Of a stretch of DNA of 64,000 nucleotides, positions 53,185 to 63,137 are shown piece after piece. The stretch's first letter is position 1. Each line of letters begins with the position of its first letter. The stretch is taken from contig NZ_OY782770.1 in the NCBI RefSeq assembly GCF_963678245.1, positions 186,001 to 250,000 of the forward strand, in the 5' to 3' direction. The translations under genes were made by a program, and so were the position numbers. This DNA comes from an uncultured Sunxiuqinia sp. Lineage in GTDB: Bacteria > Bacteroidota > Bacteroidia > Bacteroidales > Prolixibacteraceae. A model generated the notes under the pieces. The model worked only from the letters and a program-made list of their open reading frames with translations. It was not told where the DNA came from and did no database searches.

Positions 53185-54822
53185 TTATTTATTATCTGGC
53201 AAAAAGCTCGGATACATATAATCATGAGGTGGTACAAAATTTTCTTTGATGGTGCGAATAGACACCCATCTCAAGAAATTAAAGACAGAACCTGCTTTAT
53301 CATCAGTGCCGGAACCTCTTGCGCCTCCAAATGGCTGCTGCCCCACAACTGCGCCTGTTGGTTTATCGTTAATATAAAAGTTTCCGGCAGCATTTTCCAA
53401 ACGCTTGGTTATCTTTTCAATATTGTAACGGTCTTGCGACATCACAGCTCCGGTTAATGCATAGATCGAAGTATTATCTAAAATGGTAAGCGTTTCTTCC
53501 ATTTTTTCATCTTCGTAAACATAGACCGTCAACACCGGCCCAAACAATTCATCAACCATGGTCACATAATCCGGCTTTTTAGCTAAAATTACGGTTGGTT
53601 CAATAAAGTACCCCACCGACTTATCATGATTTCCACCAAAAATAACTTCAGCATCCTCGTCCTCTTTAGCACGATCGATGTATCCCGAAAGCTTATCAAA
53701 TGAGCTTTCATCGATCACTGCATTTACAAAATTGGTGAAATCTTCGGGAGAACCCATTTTTATCGTCGACAAAGCCTTTCCTACACGTTCTTTAACATCG
53801 TCCCAAATACTTGCAGGCACATAGCAGCGAGAAGCTGCCGAACACTTTTGCCCCTGATATTCGAAAGCACCGCGCACCATCGCAATTGCCAATGCCTGAC
53901 GATCAACCGTACTATCGGCAAAAATGAAATCCTTACCACCAGTCTCGCCAACAATACGAGGATATGATTTATACTTATAAATATTTTCACCTATTGTTTT
54001 CCAAATGCTTTGGAATACGCCGGTTGATCCGGTAAAGTGGATACCTGCAAAATCAGGATGAGCAAAAACGGTTTCGGCAGCAACAGGTCCGGAAACATAA
54101 ACAATATTAATTACTCCGTCAGGCAATCCCGCTTCCTTGAAAATTTCCATGATTACAGCAGCCGAATAAACAGCTGTTTTTGAAGGCTTCCACACAGCAA
54201 CGTTCCCCATCATTGCGGGCGCAGCAGGAAGGTTTCCGGCAATTGAGGTAAAATTAAATGGAGTCAATGCAAATACAAAACCTTCCAACGGACGGAACTC
54301 ACTGTAGTTCCAGATTCCCGACGCCGATTCCGGTTGCATTTTATAAATATCAGTCATGCACTTTACTCCAAACCTGAAGAAATCAGCCAATTCGCACGCA
54401 GCATCAATTTCAGATTGGTAGGCATTTTTCGACTGACCAAGCATAGTCGCGGCGTTAATTTTATCACGGTATGGTCCAGCCAGCAAATCAGCAGCTTTCA
54501 AAAATATTGATGCCCGATGTTGCCAACTCAAGGCAGCCCACTTTTCGCGTGCTTCAAGAGCCGACTCAATAGCCATTTGAACATGCGACGCATCGCCTTG
54601 ATAGTAATAACCCAAGGTATGTTTAAAATCATGTGGTGGAGAAATTCTCATTCGCCTATTAGTTGTAACTTCCTTTCCTCCAATAATCATAGGTAGCTCA
54701 ACTTCCACACTTTTCAATTCCTTAAGCTTAGCTTTAAGCGATACTCTTTCGGGTGATCCGGGAGCGAAACTTTTTACCGGTTCATTCTTTACATGCGGAA
54801 TATTAAAAAAACCTTTTGCCAT
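53185..54822 (-). CDS. pruA: L-glutamate gamma-semialdehyde dehydrogenase (1-pyrroline-5-carboxylate dehydrogenase)
   Basis: A 545-residue aldehyde dehydrogenase that oxidises pyrroline-5-carboxylate/glutamate semialdehyde to glutamate with NAD+. Family motifs: FNFTSIAGNLPAAPAMMGNVAVWKPS near residue 195, HFTGSTGVFQSIW near 265, catalytic Glu in RIVGETGGKDFIFADS near 290 and catalytic Cys in YQGQKCSAASRCYVP near 325. The PutA-like class end is PFGGARGSGTDDKAGS near 505. The ATG at 54820-54822 (MAKGFFNIP) is preferred to a TTG two codons earlier. No proline dehydrogenase is adjacent. It is the natural sink for the HypD product made by the gene at 16809-19172. Confidence 0.95.
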   Translation of the reverse strand: MAKGFFNIPHVKNEPVKSFAPGSPERVSLKAKLKELKSVEVELPMIIGGKEVTTNRRMRISPPHDFKHTLGYYYQGDASHVQMAIESALEAREKWAALSWQHRASIFLKAADLLAGPYRDKINAATMLGQSKNAYQSEIDAACELADFFRFGVKCMTDIYKMQPESASGIWNYSEFRPLEGFVFALTPFNFTSIAGNLPAAPAMMGNVAVWKPSKTAVYSAAVIMEIFKEAGLPDGVINIVYVSGPVAAETVFAHPDFAGIHFTGSTGVFQSIWKTIGENIYKYKSYPRIVGETGGKDFIFADSTVDRQALAIAMVRGAFEYQGQKCSAASRCYVPASIWDDVKERVGKALSTIKMGSPEDFTNFVNAVIDESSFDKLSGYIDRAKEDEDAEVIFGGNHDKSVGYFIEPTVILAKKPDYVTMVDELFGPVLTVYVYEDEKMEETLTILDNTSIYALTGAVMSQDRYNIEKITKRLENAAGNFYINDKPTGAVVGQQPFGGARGSGTDDKAGSVFNFLRWVSIRTIKENFVPPHDYMYPSFLPDNK

Positions 54823-55000
54823 AACCAATTCATTTAGTAGTGATTTCTATGTCAGTGTTATTGCAAAACTATTGAAAGGACAACAATTAATTACTAATAA
54901 AAATCAGTTTTGGAAATTAGAACAAACAATATGTTGGATAAAATTTATTCCCACCTAAAAATTGCTATATTTAGTGCGATTTTTAACGGCACATTTTTTC

Positions 55001-57091
55001 ATGCTTAAAGCAATATATCACTTCATTACGAAACCCTATTTATTATCAACAAGTGAAGATAAACGAAAAATTATCGGGCTTCACATTGTTCTGTTTCTGG
55101 GATTACTATATTCATTAACCGACTTTACGATTTCTATTTCAGGTTACAACCTGAATGAATGTATTCCCGGGGATGTTTCAATAATAGCAATCACGATCAT
55201 TGGCCTGTATTGTTTACGTAATGCACGTCCTCAATGCGCTGTAAATACCGTATTTCTTATACCTTTTGCCGTCTATTTCTTTTTTATCTCATCGCAGTAT
55301 TCAATTCTTCCAATAAAGAATGCTCTACCTTACACCGTGTGGTCTCTCATTCCCGGATTCTTATTCATTCTTCTTTTAAGTTATAAGACCGGACAAAAAT
55401 TACTGATTAACTATGCAGTGAGCATTGTTACCGTTTGCTTTCATTTATACAAGGCTGATCGTTTTGGGGATGCAACAGGTATTTATTGGCCAACAGATGA
55501 GCTAATATTAAACCCTCTGTTAATCATTACAATTGCTTTTACCGTAACTTTTCTGATTTCCACGAATTACGAACTTGTACTTAAAGAACTACGAAATCAG
55601 GTTGAAACGACCGATTCCCAAATTAATAATACGGTAAAATCGTTTCGGCAAGGGGTTATACTAATGCGCATCATTAAAGATGAAATGAACACTCCTATTG
55701 GATTGAAGGTCGTTAAAACGAATCCGGCATTTCAACGAATGTTTAAGATTAACCCACGGGAAATTCACAATACCGATGCAGATGTTATTTTCCCAAAGGT
55801 TTTTCGCAACTCGTTTGACTGGAACAACCACTATTTACACAGCAAAACAAAACAACGGACGGAGTTTTTTGTAGAGCACCTCGACAAGTGGTTCGATGTT
55901 TATGTTTTAAATCCCGACTCAGATCAGATTGCCAGTATTTTTTATGATACGACCTCTCACAACGAAACCATAAAAGAACTGGGGGACAGTCGCAGACGTT
56001 ACAAGGTTTTGCTGGAAGCAATTCCCGACATCTTCTTCATTATCGATAAAGATGGTATATACATGGACTTTGTCATTAAAGAATCGGAGTTGATTCAGAT
56101 TAATGCCGATGATATTATTGGAAACTCTATTTTCGAGGTTGGTTTTTCTGAAAAGATGTCGCGAAAAATCTTTCAATGTATTCAGGATGCCATTAGCCGG
56201 GATACCATTGAGACTATTGAATATGCATTAGATGTTAAAAAAGGAACCGCGATGTTTGAAATGCGCATTGCCCGTTTAGATGAAAACTCTGTTATTTCGA
56301 TCGCCCGCGATATTACCAAACGAAAAATAGCTGAAATTCGCCTGGAAGAAGCCAAACATAAAGCCGAAGAAGCAGACCAGCTAAAATCAGCCTTTTTAGC
56401 GAATATTTCTCATGAGATCAGAACTCCGATGAATGCGATTATTGGATTTTCAAAAATGATTGGCTCTTCGGATTTCGACCTGGAAGAAAAAAATAAATTC
56501 ATAGACATTATCGTCTCCAATGGTAAATTACTTATGGAAATGATCAACGACATGATCAGCCTCTCGAAGATTGAAAGCAAACAAGTGTATGTAAAAGAAG
56601 GCTTTTGTAAAGTTAATGACTTGATGGTTGATCTTTACCGTGAGTATAGTTTTGATTTGACCTCAAAACCTATCCGATTGAAACTAAACAACCAAAATGC
56701 CAATCCCAAGTTTGGTGTTGTAACGGACAAACAATTGCTAAACGAAATACTAAAAAAACTACTTGATAATGCCGTGAAGTTCACTAACGAAGGGGAAATT
56801 GAGTTTGGCTATCAAATGGATGGTAAAGAGCGGCTCCAATTTTTCGTGAGAGATACCGGCATTGGAATTGATGAGGCTCAAATCATCCGCATCTTCGAAC
56901 GCTTTCATCAGCTAGACAATAAGACAACCCGGAAATACGAAGGAACGGGACTAGGGCTGGCAATTGCGCAACATTACGCCAGCTTGCTGGGCGGACCAAT
57001 CGAAGTTAATTCGGAAATCGACAAAGGCTCTAGGTTCTATTTCAGTATACCTTTTAAAAACGGAGAAGGAACCCTGCAGGTCGTTCGTTAG
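55001..57091 (+). CDS. Membrane PAS sensor histidine kinase
   Basis: A 696-residue kinase with six predicted membrane helices in residues 20-205, a first PAS-like region at about 210-325 and a PAS domain at 327-450 (YKVLLEAIPDIFFIIDKDGI). The kinase core is LANISHEIRTPMNAIIGFSKM (His near 470), N box LLNEILKKLLDNAVKFT, G1 FVRDTGIGIDEAQIIRIFERFH and G2 YEGTGLGLAIAQHYASLLGG. It lacks a receiver domain. The ATG at 55001 is chosen because the frame upstream offers only a TTG at 54962 with no family support. It converges with the plug gene, overlapping by 4 nt. Signal unknown. Confidence 0.9.
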   Translation: MLKAIYHFITKPYLLSTSEDKRKIIGLHIVLFLGLLYSLTDFTISISGYNLNECIPGDVSIIAITIIGLYCLRNARPQCAVNTVFLIPFAVYFFFISSQYSILPIKNALPYTVWSLIPGFLFILLLSYKTGQKLLINYAVSIVTVCFHLYKADRFGDATGIYWPTDELILNPLLIITIAFTVTFLISTNYELVLKELRNQVETTDSQINNTVKSFRQGVILMRIIKDEMNTPIGLKVVKTNPAFQRMFKINPREIHNTDADVIFPKVFRNSFDWNNHYLHSKTKQRTEFFVEHLDKWFDVYVLNPDSDQIASIFYDTTSHNETIKELGDSRRRYKVLLEAIPDIFFIIDKDGIYMDFVIKESELIQINADDIIGNSIFEVGFSEKMSRKIFQCIQDAISRDTIETIEYALDVKKGTAMFEMRIARLDENSVISIARDITKRKIAEIRLEEAKHKAEEADQLKSAFLANISHEIRTPMNAIIGFSKMIGSSDFDLEEKNKFIDIIVSNGKLLMEMINDMISLSKIESKQVYVKEGFCKVNDLMVDLYREYSFDLTSKPIRLKLNNQNANPKFGVVTDKQLLNEILKKLLDNAVKFTNEGEIEFGYQMDGKERLQFFVRDTGIGIDEAQIIRIFERFHQLDNKTTRKYEGTGLGLAIAQHYASLLGGPIEVNSEIDKGSRFYFSIPFKNGEGTLQVVR

Positions 57092-58371
57092 AAATCGGCT
57101 TTTAGTTGTTTGTAACCAACCAACTGATCATACCTGCCGGATATGTCTCTATAATAGACGAAAATCTGGTACTCATTTTCGGTTTCGTAATGCGACCCTT
57201 CGAGAACAGTTGCATCGGCCTTTTTACTCCCCTCGGGAACATAAACGTACTGATAGTTATAATATCCTTGCTTCAGCAATAGTGTCAATTCATAGCTGGC
57301 GGTTTCATAATTCCAAGTCATCTCATTACTTTTATTGGCATTCCAACTGGTCAATGCTCCAAATACATTAACCGACCCGCCAACCAATTGTGCTTCTAAT
57401 GGTAAAGTAAAATGTACAAAAAAATAATCGCACTCGGTGTCATAATCATCTACCCGATCCTGGCTTTCAACAACATACTTTCCATTCATTTCTTTGTACG
57501 GAAAATATTTCTTATTTGCCCGAAGCTCATCTACCATCAATGTCGCATGATAATATGGTCTAAAAAAATTGATTGATGCGACATTCTCCCCGGTATACTT
57601 TCGGGTACGAATATCAAAATACCGATATTCATTTCCTCCGGGAAAAACGTTTTCTTTATCGTAATTATAATCCAACTCATGCTCCTTGATAAAAAGTGGT
57701 TTCAAATCCCGAATTGCGGTATCCCACCTTCCATTTTTGATAATCACAACTTTCACCTCGTCTCTTGGATTAAGAATCGGCAAATTTTCGTGATAAATAG
57801 TAAAGTCAACTTCCTGCTTATCTCCTTTAAACGGATCGAACGTAGCCCGTTTCACAGTTCCCGCAACTCTAACCTTGTGTTCAAGAACCTGAAACCTACG
57901 GGTAAGCACTAATTTTTCTTTATCCTGATCTTCGTATACAACTAATACATAATTGCCCGACTTAGTTATGCGCACATCTTCGTTTGGTACCCGGATCAGG
58001 TAATTGACATATGTCATCGTCGTATTAAAGCTGGGAGCATAATCGGTTACCGGATTATCAAAGAATCCATCTAAATACTCATTCTGAAGAATGTATGATT
58101 CATTCCAATCAGCATCGCAATGCACGATCGTATAGTAGTAATTTTTTGTTTCGTTTGATAAATCATCAAACTTAAAAATCAGATTAACGTCACTTCCCAA
58201 TTCATAGATTGGATCACTAAGCTCATAGCCCTCCCGAAAAGCCTTTACCGTTCTAATCTCTTCTTTGAAAACTGCATTTTGATAATGGTACTCGCTCTCA
58301 TTTTGCGCCTGAGAATTTAATGTAAAAATAACGCAGCAATTTATGACGATTATGTAAATTAAAATCCGCAT
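57088..58371 (-). CDS. Type IX secretion system plug-like protein (DUF5103)
   Basis: A 427-residue exported protein (signal residues 1-22) with two beta-sandwich regions. The N-terminal part holds QNAVFKEEIRTVKAFREGYELSDPI near residue 30 and HCDADWNESYILQNEYLDGF near 83. The central PYYHATLMVDELRANKKYFPYKEMNG lies near 270, and the C-terminal AQLVGGSVNVFGALTSWNANKSN near 333 and LKQGYYNYQYVYVPEG near 372 are carbohydrate-binding-like. DUF5103 proteins are described as the plug partner of the SprA translocon of the type IX secretion system. The assignment implies that the cell has T9SS; no other component is in this window. Confidence 0.85.
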   Translation of the reverse strand: MRILIYIIVINCCVIFTLNSQAQNESEYHYQNAVFKEEIRTVKAFREGYELSDPIYELGSDVNLIFKFDDLSNETKNYYYTIVHCDADWNESYILQNEYLDGFFDNPVTDYAPSFNTTMTYVNYLIRVPNEDVRITKSGNYVLVVYEDQDKEKLVLTRRFQVLEHKVRVAGTVKRATFDPFKGDKQEVDFTIYHENLPILNPRDEVKVVIIKNGRWDTAIRDLKPLFIKEHELDYNYDKENVFPGGNEYRYFDIRTRKYTGENVASINFFRPYYHATLMVDELRANKKYFPYKEMNGKYVVESQDRVDDYDTECDYFFVHFTLPLEAQLVGGSVNVFGALTSWNANKSNEMTWNYETASYELTLLLKQGYYNYQYVYVPEGSKKADATVLEGSHYETENEYQIFVYYRDISGRYDQLVGYKQLKADF

Positions 58372-58456
58372 TTGTTTGATCTTTTTTCACCTAAGCTCTA
58401 CGTTTTCAAGTCAAAGCCTACGATTACTGTTTAAACATGCTTTGATTCGAACGTTT

Positions 58457-58488
58457 AAACTTATAAATATTTCAATCTTTATAAGTTT
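58457..58488. repeat. 11-bp inverted repeat upstream of nqrA
   Basis: AAACTTATAAA (58457-58467) and TTTATAAGTTT (58478-58488), perfect, 10-nt spacer. It ends 12 nt before the TTG element of the nqr promoter, a fitting place for an activator or repressor dimer. It could also be the tail of the plug gene's divergent promoter region. Confidence 0.55.
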
Positions 58489-58500
58489 GTAAAACAAAGA

Positions 58501-58531
58501 TTGTGAAAAGTTTTTTAAATATGTACTTTTG
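58501..58531 (+). promoter_or_regulatory. nqr operon promoter (Bacteroidota type)
   Basis: TTG at 58501-58503, a 20-nt spacer and TACTTTTG at 58524-58531 match the TTG-N19-21-TAnnTTTG consensus of the Bacteroidota primary sigma factor. Transcription would start a few bases after 58531, about 30 nt before the nqrA ATG. It is the best promoter match in the window. Confidence 0.75.
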
Positions 58532-58565
58532 CCACCCTAAATAATAACTACAACAAGGGATTACA

Positions 58566-59918
58566 ATGTCAAAGCATTTTAAATTGAAACGCGGATTCAA
58601 TATCCGGTTGAAAGGAACTGCCGAGGTGGTTCTGGAGGATGCTCCCGCACCGAAAACAGTAGCCCTAAAGCCAACTGATTTTTCAGGCTTAACGCCTAAG
58701 CTGAAAGTGAAAGCCGAGGCAAAGGTTAAAGCTGGTGATGCCCTCTTTTTCGACAAGTACAATCCAGAAATTATATTTACATCTCCCGTAAGTGGCACAG
58801 TAAAATCTGTCAACAGGGGCGAGCGTAGAAAGGTTTTAGAGATTGTAATTGAGCCTGACGGCACCAGTGAATATATAAAATTCACAAAGGCTGATCCGTC
58901 AACCTTGTCGCGTGAACAAATTCGGGAACAAATCCTAAAAAGTGGCATCTGGCCATTTATTAAACAACGTCCTTATGGTGTTTTAGCAAAGCCCAGCGAT
59001 GTACCAACTCACATCGCTATTTCAGCTTTCGATTCGTCGCCACTGGCACCTGATCCCGATTTCGTGTTCTCCAAAGAGCAATCAGCACTTCAAACCGGAA
59101 TCGATGCAGTAAGCAAACTAACGGATGGAAAAGTATTTTTGGGATTATCCCCGGAACAATCTTCCGGCGTATTCTCGAAACTGAAAAACATTGAAACCAA
59201 TACATTCAGCGGCCCACATCCGGCAGGAAATGTAGGTATCCAAATCAGTAAAGTTTGCCCAATTGGCAAAGACGATCTTATTTGGACACTAAGTCCTCAG
59301 GCGCTTGTTTATATTGGTCGTTTATTTGCTACAGGGCAGGTCGACTTCAGTAAAACGATTGCTTTGACTGGCTCGGAAGTAAAAACTCCCAAATACATAA
59401 AAACCATCCACGGAACTGAATTGACCGAGCTTTTAAAAGGAAAAACAAAAGGAAAAGTCAAAGAAAGAATTATCAGTGGAAATGTACTGACAGGAGAGAA
59501 AGTTGATTCAGATAACTTTTTGGGTTATTTCGATCAGCAAATCACAATTATCCCTGAAGGTAATGAGTATGAATTTATGGGTTGGGCTGCTCCTGGATTT
59601 GATAAATTTTCAGCCAGCAAGGCCTTTTTCTCCAAGCTTCTTCCAAAAAAAGAGTATACGCTGAGTGCCAACATGCATGGGGGTGAACGCGCATTTGTTC
59701 TTTCGGGACAATATGAAAAATTCCTTCCGATGGACATATTACCAGTTCATTTGCTAAAGGCCATTTTGGTTAACGATATCGACAAAATGGAACAACTCGG
59801 AATTTATGAAGTAATTGAGGAAGATTTAGCTTTATGTGAATATGCCTGTACATCCAAAATCAAAGTACAGAATATTTTACGAGAAGGAATCAACTCAATG
59901 ATTAAAGAGTTAGGATAA
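58566..59918 (+). CDS. nqrA: Na+-translocating NADH:quinone reductase subunit A
   Basis: A 450-residue peripheral subunit on the cytoplasmic side, implicated in quinone binding. The start HFKLKRGFNIRLKGTAE, the barrel-hybrid VKAEAKVKAGDALFFDKYNPE near residue 49, PVSGTVKSVNRGERRKVLEI near 75 and the C-terminal ALCEYACTSKIKVQNILREGI near 420 follow RnfC/NqrA relatives. It opens the complete nqrABCDEF run, spaced 34 nt from nqrB. Nqr oxidises NADH, reduces quinone and exports Na+. Confidence 0.96.
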   Translation: MSKHFKLKRGFNIRLKGTAEVVLEDAPAPKTVALKPTDFSGLTPKLKVKAEAKVKAGDALFFDKYNPEIIFTSPVSGTVKSVNRGERRKVLEIVIEPDGTSEYIKFTKADPSTLSREQIREQILKSGIWPFIKQRPYGVLAKPSDVPTHIAISAFDSSPLAPDPDFVFSKEQSALQTGIDAVSKLTDGKVFLGLSPEQSSGVFSKLKNIETNTFSGPHPAGNVGIQISKVCPIGKDDLIWTLSPQALVYIGRLFATGQVDFSKTIALTGSEVKTPKYIKTIHGTELTELLKGKTKGKVKERIISGNVLTGEKVDSDNFLGYFDQQITIIPEGNEYEFMGWAAPGFDKFSASKAFFSKLLPKKEYTLSANMHGGERAFVLSGQYEKFLPMDILPVHLLKAILVNDIDKMEQLGIYEVIEEDLALCEYACTSKIKVQNILREGINSMIKELG

Positions 59919-59952
59919 ATGATGTTGTTCTCAAAACAAAATAGATAATTCA

Positions 59953-61110
59953 ATGAAAGCGTTAAAGAACTTTTTTGAGAAAACGAAACCATATGTACAG
60001 AAAGGAGCCAAATACCATTGGCTACACTCAACACACGATGCTTTCTTCACATTGGCCTTCGTTCAGAAAGATACATCCAAATCAGGAACTCATATACATG
60101 ATTATATTGATTTGAAAAGAACCATGGGAATCGTGGTTTTTGCTCTTGTCCCTGCATTGCTTATGGGAATGTACAATATCGGATACCAACACTTTGGTGC
60201 TTTAGGCCAATTGGAAACGGCTGCGTTTTTCGACCTGTTTCTTTTTGGATTACTGAAGGTACTGCCTGTTATTCTTGTTTCATACATTGTTGGATTGGGT
60301 ATTGAGTTTATTTTCGCCCAATTCCGAGGTCATGAGGTGAACGAAGGATTTTTGGTTTCCGGTATTTTAATTCCAATGGTGATGCCAATTAATACGCCAC
60401 TCTGGATGATTGGTGTGGCCACAGCCTTTGCTGTTGTATTTGGAAAAGAAGTATTTGGAGGAACTGGAATGAATATCTGGAATCCTGCGCTTGTTGCCCG
60501 GGCATTCTTATTTTTCGCATATCCGGCACAAATGTCTGGTGATTCAGTTTGGATTTCAGCCAGTGGTATCGAAAAAATGGCTGATGGTTTTACTGGTGCA
60601 ACACCGATGGCCCAAGCTGTTTTAGGGAATACTGACCTTAATGTTTGGGATGCCTTTGTTGGTTTGATACCCGGTTCGATTGGCGAAACTTCAACATTAG
60701 CCATTCTTATTGGTGCTGCAATTCTGATCATCACCGGTATTGGAAATTGGAAAATTATGCTCTCGACTGTTTTAGGTGGACTGTTTATGGGTATTCTGCT
60801 GAATGTTTTTGCAGTAAATGCTTATATGGAAATGCCTTTCTGGGAGCATTTAATCATTGGAGGATTTGCATTTGGTGCTGTATTTATGGCAACTGATCCG
60901 GTATCTGGAGCACAAACGGATAAGGGGAAATGGATCTACGGATTTTTAATTGGTGTATTAGCCATTTTAATTCGCGTTGTAAACCCTGCTTATCCGGAAG
61001 GAATGATGTTGGCCATCTTACTGATGAATACATTTGCTCCGCTGATCGACCATTACATCATTCAGGGCAATATCAAACGTCGTTTAAAACGTGTTCAACA
61101 GAGCGCTTAA
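59953..61110 (+). CDS. nqrB: Na+-translocating NADH:quinone reductase subunit B
   Basis: A 385-residue membrane subunit with about nine to ten helices. Thr217 in GFTGATPMAQ corresponds to the threonine that carries covalent FMN in the family. The soluble N-terminus is followed by RTMGIVVFALVPALLMGMYN near residue 56. KEVFGGTGMNIWNPALVARAFLFFAYP near 169 and FMATDPVSGAQTDKGKWIYG near 313 are strongly conserved NqrB/RnfD segments. Translation is likely in series with nqrC, 19 nt downstream. Central Na+ channel-forming subunit by family knowledge. Confidence 0.97.
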   Translation: MKALKNFFEKTKPYVQKGAKYHWLHSTHDAFFTLAFVQKDTSKSGTHIHDYIDLKRTMGIVVFALVPALLMGMYNIGYQHFGALGQLETAAFFDLFLFGLLKVLPVILVSYIVGLGIEFIFAQFRGHEVNEGFLVSGILIPMVMPINTPLWMIGVATAFAVVFGKEVFGGTGMNIWNPALVARAFLFFAYPAQMSGDSVWISASGIEKMADGFTGATPMAQAVLGNTDLNVWDAFVGLIPGSIGETSTLAILIGAAILIITGIGNWKIMLSTVLGGLFMGILLNVFAVNAYMEMPFWEHLIIGGFAFGAVFMATDPVSGAQTDKGKWIYGFLIGVLAILIRVVNPAYPEGMMLAILLMNTFAPLIDHYIIQGNIKRRLKRVQQSA

Positions 61111-61129
61111 TCCCTAAAAGAATAAAGAA

Positions 61130-61822
61130 ATGGATAGGAACAGTAATGTTTACACATTTATATACGCATCGGGAATGGTGATTTTGGTTGCTGCCATACT
61201 TTCATTGGCTGCCAGCAATTTAAAACCATTTCAGGATAAAAATATTGAGATTGAGAAAAAGCAAAACATTCTCTCCTCTGTCAATATAGCAGCTGATGCG
61301 ACAAATGCAGAAGAAATCTACGCTGAAAAAATTGTCAATAGTTATATTGTCAATTCGAAAGGTGAGAAATTGGAAGGTAATGCTTTTACCGTTGACTTGA
61401 AAAAAGAACGTGCAAAAGAATCTGACCAACAACAACTACCGGTTTTTGAATGCCAGATCGATGGCGACATCAAATACATTGTTCCACTTCGTGGAGCTGG
61501 TCTTTGGGGTCCAATTTGGGGATACCTGGCGTTGAACTCCGATATGTCGACTATTTATGGTGCTTCGTTTGACCACCAGGGAGAAACTCCAGGACTTGGA
61601 GCCGAAATTTCTACACAGGCTTTTCAAAGCCAGTTTAAAGGAAAAGAGATTTACGACGATGGCGAGTTAGTCTCAATCACCGTTGCTAAGTCAAATGAAT
61701 CAGCCCCGGAAATCCATAAAGTTGATGCAATTTCTGGAGGCACAATCACATCAAAAGGATTACAGAATATGATTTATGATGATTTGAGTCTCTATAATGC
61801 TTTTTTCAACCAGAATAAATAG
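61130..61822 (+). CDS. nqrC: Na+-translocating NADH:quinone reductase subunit C
   Basis: A 230-residue subunit with one N-terminal membrane helix (about residues 10-28) and an FMN-binding domain. Thr205 in DAISGGTITSKGL is the expected covalent FMN site, with a Gly-Gly before the Thr instead of the common Gly-Ala. The segment GLWGPIWGYLALNSDMSTIYG near 125 and DHQGETPGLGAEIS near 147 are family-typical. It is shorter than the E. coli RnfG/Vibrio NqrC average but complete. nqrD starts 6 nt after its stop. Confidence 0.96.
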   Translation: MDRNSNVYTFIYASGMVILVAAILSLAASNLKPFQDKNIEIEKKQNILSSVNIAADATNAEEIYAEKIVNSYIVNSKGEKLEGNAFTVDLKKERAKESDQQQLPVFECQIDGDIKYIVPLRGAGLWGPIWGYLALNSDMSTIYGASFDHQGETPGLGAEISTQAFQSQFKGKEIYDDGELVSITVAKSNESAPEIHKVDAISGGTITSKGLQNMIYDDLSLYNAFFNQNK

Positions 61823-61828
61823 AAGAAA

Positions 61829-62479
61829 ATGAGCGATAAAGAACCTTTATTTTCAAAGAAAAATTTAAAACTGCTTAGCGATCCGCTTGACAGTAGTAAC
61901 CCAATTACCGTACAGGTTCTGGGTATTTGTTCGGCCTTAGCTGTAACCGCCCAATTAAAACCTTCGGTTGTTATGTCTTTATCAGTAATGGCAGTATTGG
62001 CATTCGCAAATGTTATCGTCTCGCTATTACGGAATACCATCCCAAACCGGATTCGAATTATTGTTCAGCTAGTGGTAATTGCAGCCTTAGTAATTCTGGT
62101 TGACCAAGTACTGAAAGCATTTGTTTACGATGTAAGCAAGCAACTGTCAGTTTTCGTGGGCTTAATTATTACGAACTGTATCATCATGGGACGACTGGAA
62201 GCCTTTGCCTTAGGAAACAAACCCTGGCCGTCATTCCTCGATGGGATTGGAAATGCTGCTGGCTACGGCGCAATTTTAGTTATTGTTGGTTTCTTCCGCG
62301 AGTTATTTGGTAGTGGTACACTTTGGGGATTTCGTATTATCCCAGAGAGCTGGTACATCGAAAATGGTGGCTTTTACGCCAATAATGGTATGATGATCCT
62401 ACCTCCTATGGCCTTAATAACTGTAGGAGCAATTATTTGGGTTCAACGCAGCCGAAACAGAAAACTGATTGAAGACTAA
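61829..62479 (+). CDS. nqrD: Na+-translocating NADH:quinone reductase subunit D
   Basis: A 216-residue integral membrane subunit with six helices. Conserved pieces are [19 protein letters not shown] near residue 22, [21 protein letters not shown] near 109 (with the Cys that binds an intramembrane iron centre together with NqrE), and [21 protein letters not shown] near 149. The order NqrD-NqrE and spacing (20 nt) are standard. Confidence 0.97.
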   Translation: MSDKEPLFSKKNLKLLSDPLDSSNPITVQVLGICSALAVTAQLKPSVVMSLSVMAVLAFANVIVSLLRNTIPNRIRIIVQLVVIAALVILVDQVLKAFVYDVSKQLSVFVGLIITNCIIMGRLEAFALGNKPWPSFLDGIGNAAGYGAILVIVGFFRELFGSGTLWGFRIIPESWYIENGGFYANNGMMILPPMALITVGAIIWVQRSRNRKLIED

Positions 62480-62499
62480 CGCGCAAAAGAATTGAAATT

Positions 62500-63117
62500 A
62501 TGGAAAACCTGATTAATATATTTATCAAATCCATCTTTATTGAGAACATGGTTTTTGCCTACTTCTTAGGCATGTGTTCTTATCTGGCGGTATCCAAATC
62601 AGTAAAAACGGCTACCGGACTTGGACTAGCTGTTATCTTTGTTTTGGGTATTACCGTTCCTGTTGATTACCTATTGGAAAAGTACGTATTAAAAGAAGGA
62701 GCATTAACATGGTTAAGCCCAACTTTCGAAGCAGTAGACTTAAGCTTCCTAAGCTATATCATGTTTATCGCAGTTATTGCATCCATGGTACAGTTGGTTG
62801 AAATGGTTGTTGAAAAATTTGCCCCGGTACTCTATACGCAGTTGGGTATTTTCTTACCACTAATTGCTGTTAACTGTGCAATTCTTGGGGGATCTTTGTT
62901 CATGCAGCAAAAAGCCTTTCTAAATATTGGCGAAGCTTCGGTTTATGGTTTAGGTTCCGGCGTCGGTTGGTTCCTGGCTATTATTGGTATTGCTGCCATT
63001 CGTGAAAAAATTGAATACTCTCATGTTCCCGGCCCTTTAAAAGGTCTTGGTATAACCTTTATTGTCACGGGTTTAATGGGATTAGCATTCATGGGATTCA
63101 TGGGAATAAAACTATAA
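62500..63117 (+). CDS. nqrE: Na+-translocating NADH:quinone reductase subunit E
   Basis: A 205-residue integral membrane subunit, homologous to NqrD with inverted topology. The opening [33 protein letters not shown] carries Cys27, a candidate iron-centre ligand, and [20 protein letters not shown] near residue 120 carries the second Cys. The C-terminus [22 protein letters not shown] is family-typical. It precedes nqrF by 20 nt. Confidence 0.97.
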   Translation: MENLINIFIKSIFIENMVFAYFLGMCSYLAVSKSVKTATGLGLAVIFVLGITVPVDYLLEKYVLKEGALTWLSPTFEAVDLSFLSYIMFIAVIASMVQLVEMVVEKFAPVLYTQLGIFLPLIAVNCAILGGSLFMQQKAFLNIGEASVYGLGSGVGWFLAIIGIAAIREKIEYSHVPGPLKGLGITFIVTGLMGLAFMGFMGIKL

Positions 63118-63137
63118 TCAGATAAAAACTAAGAACA

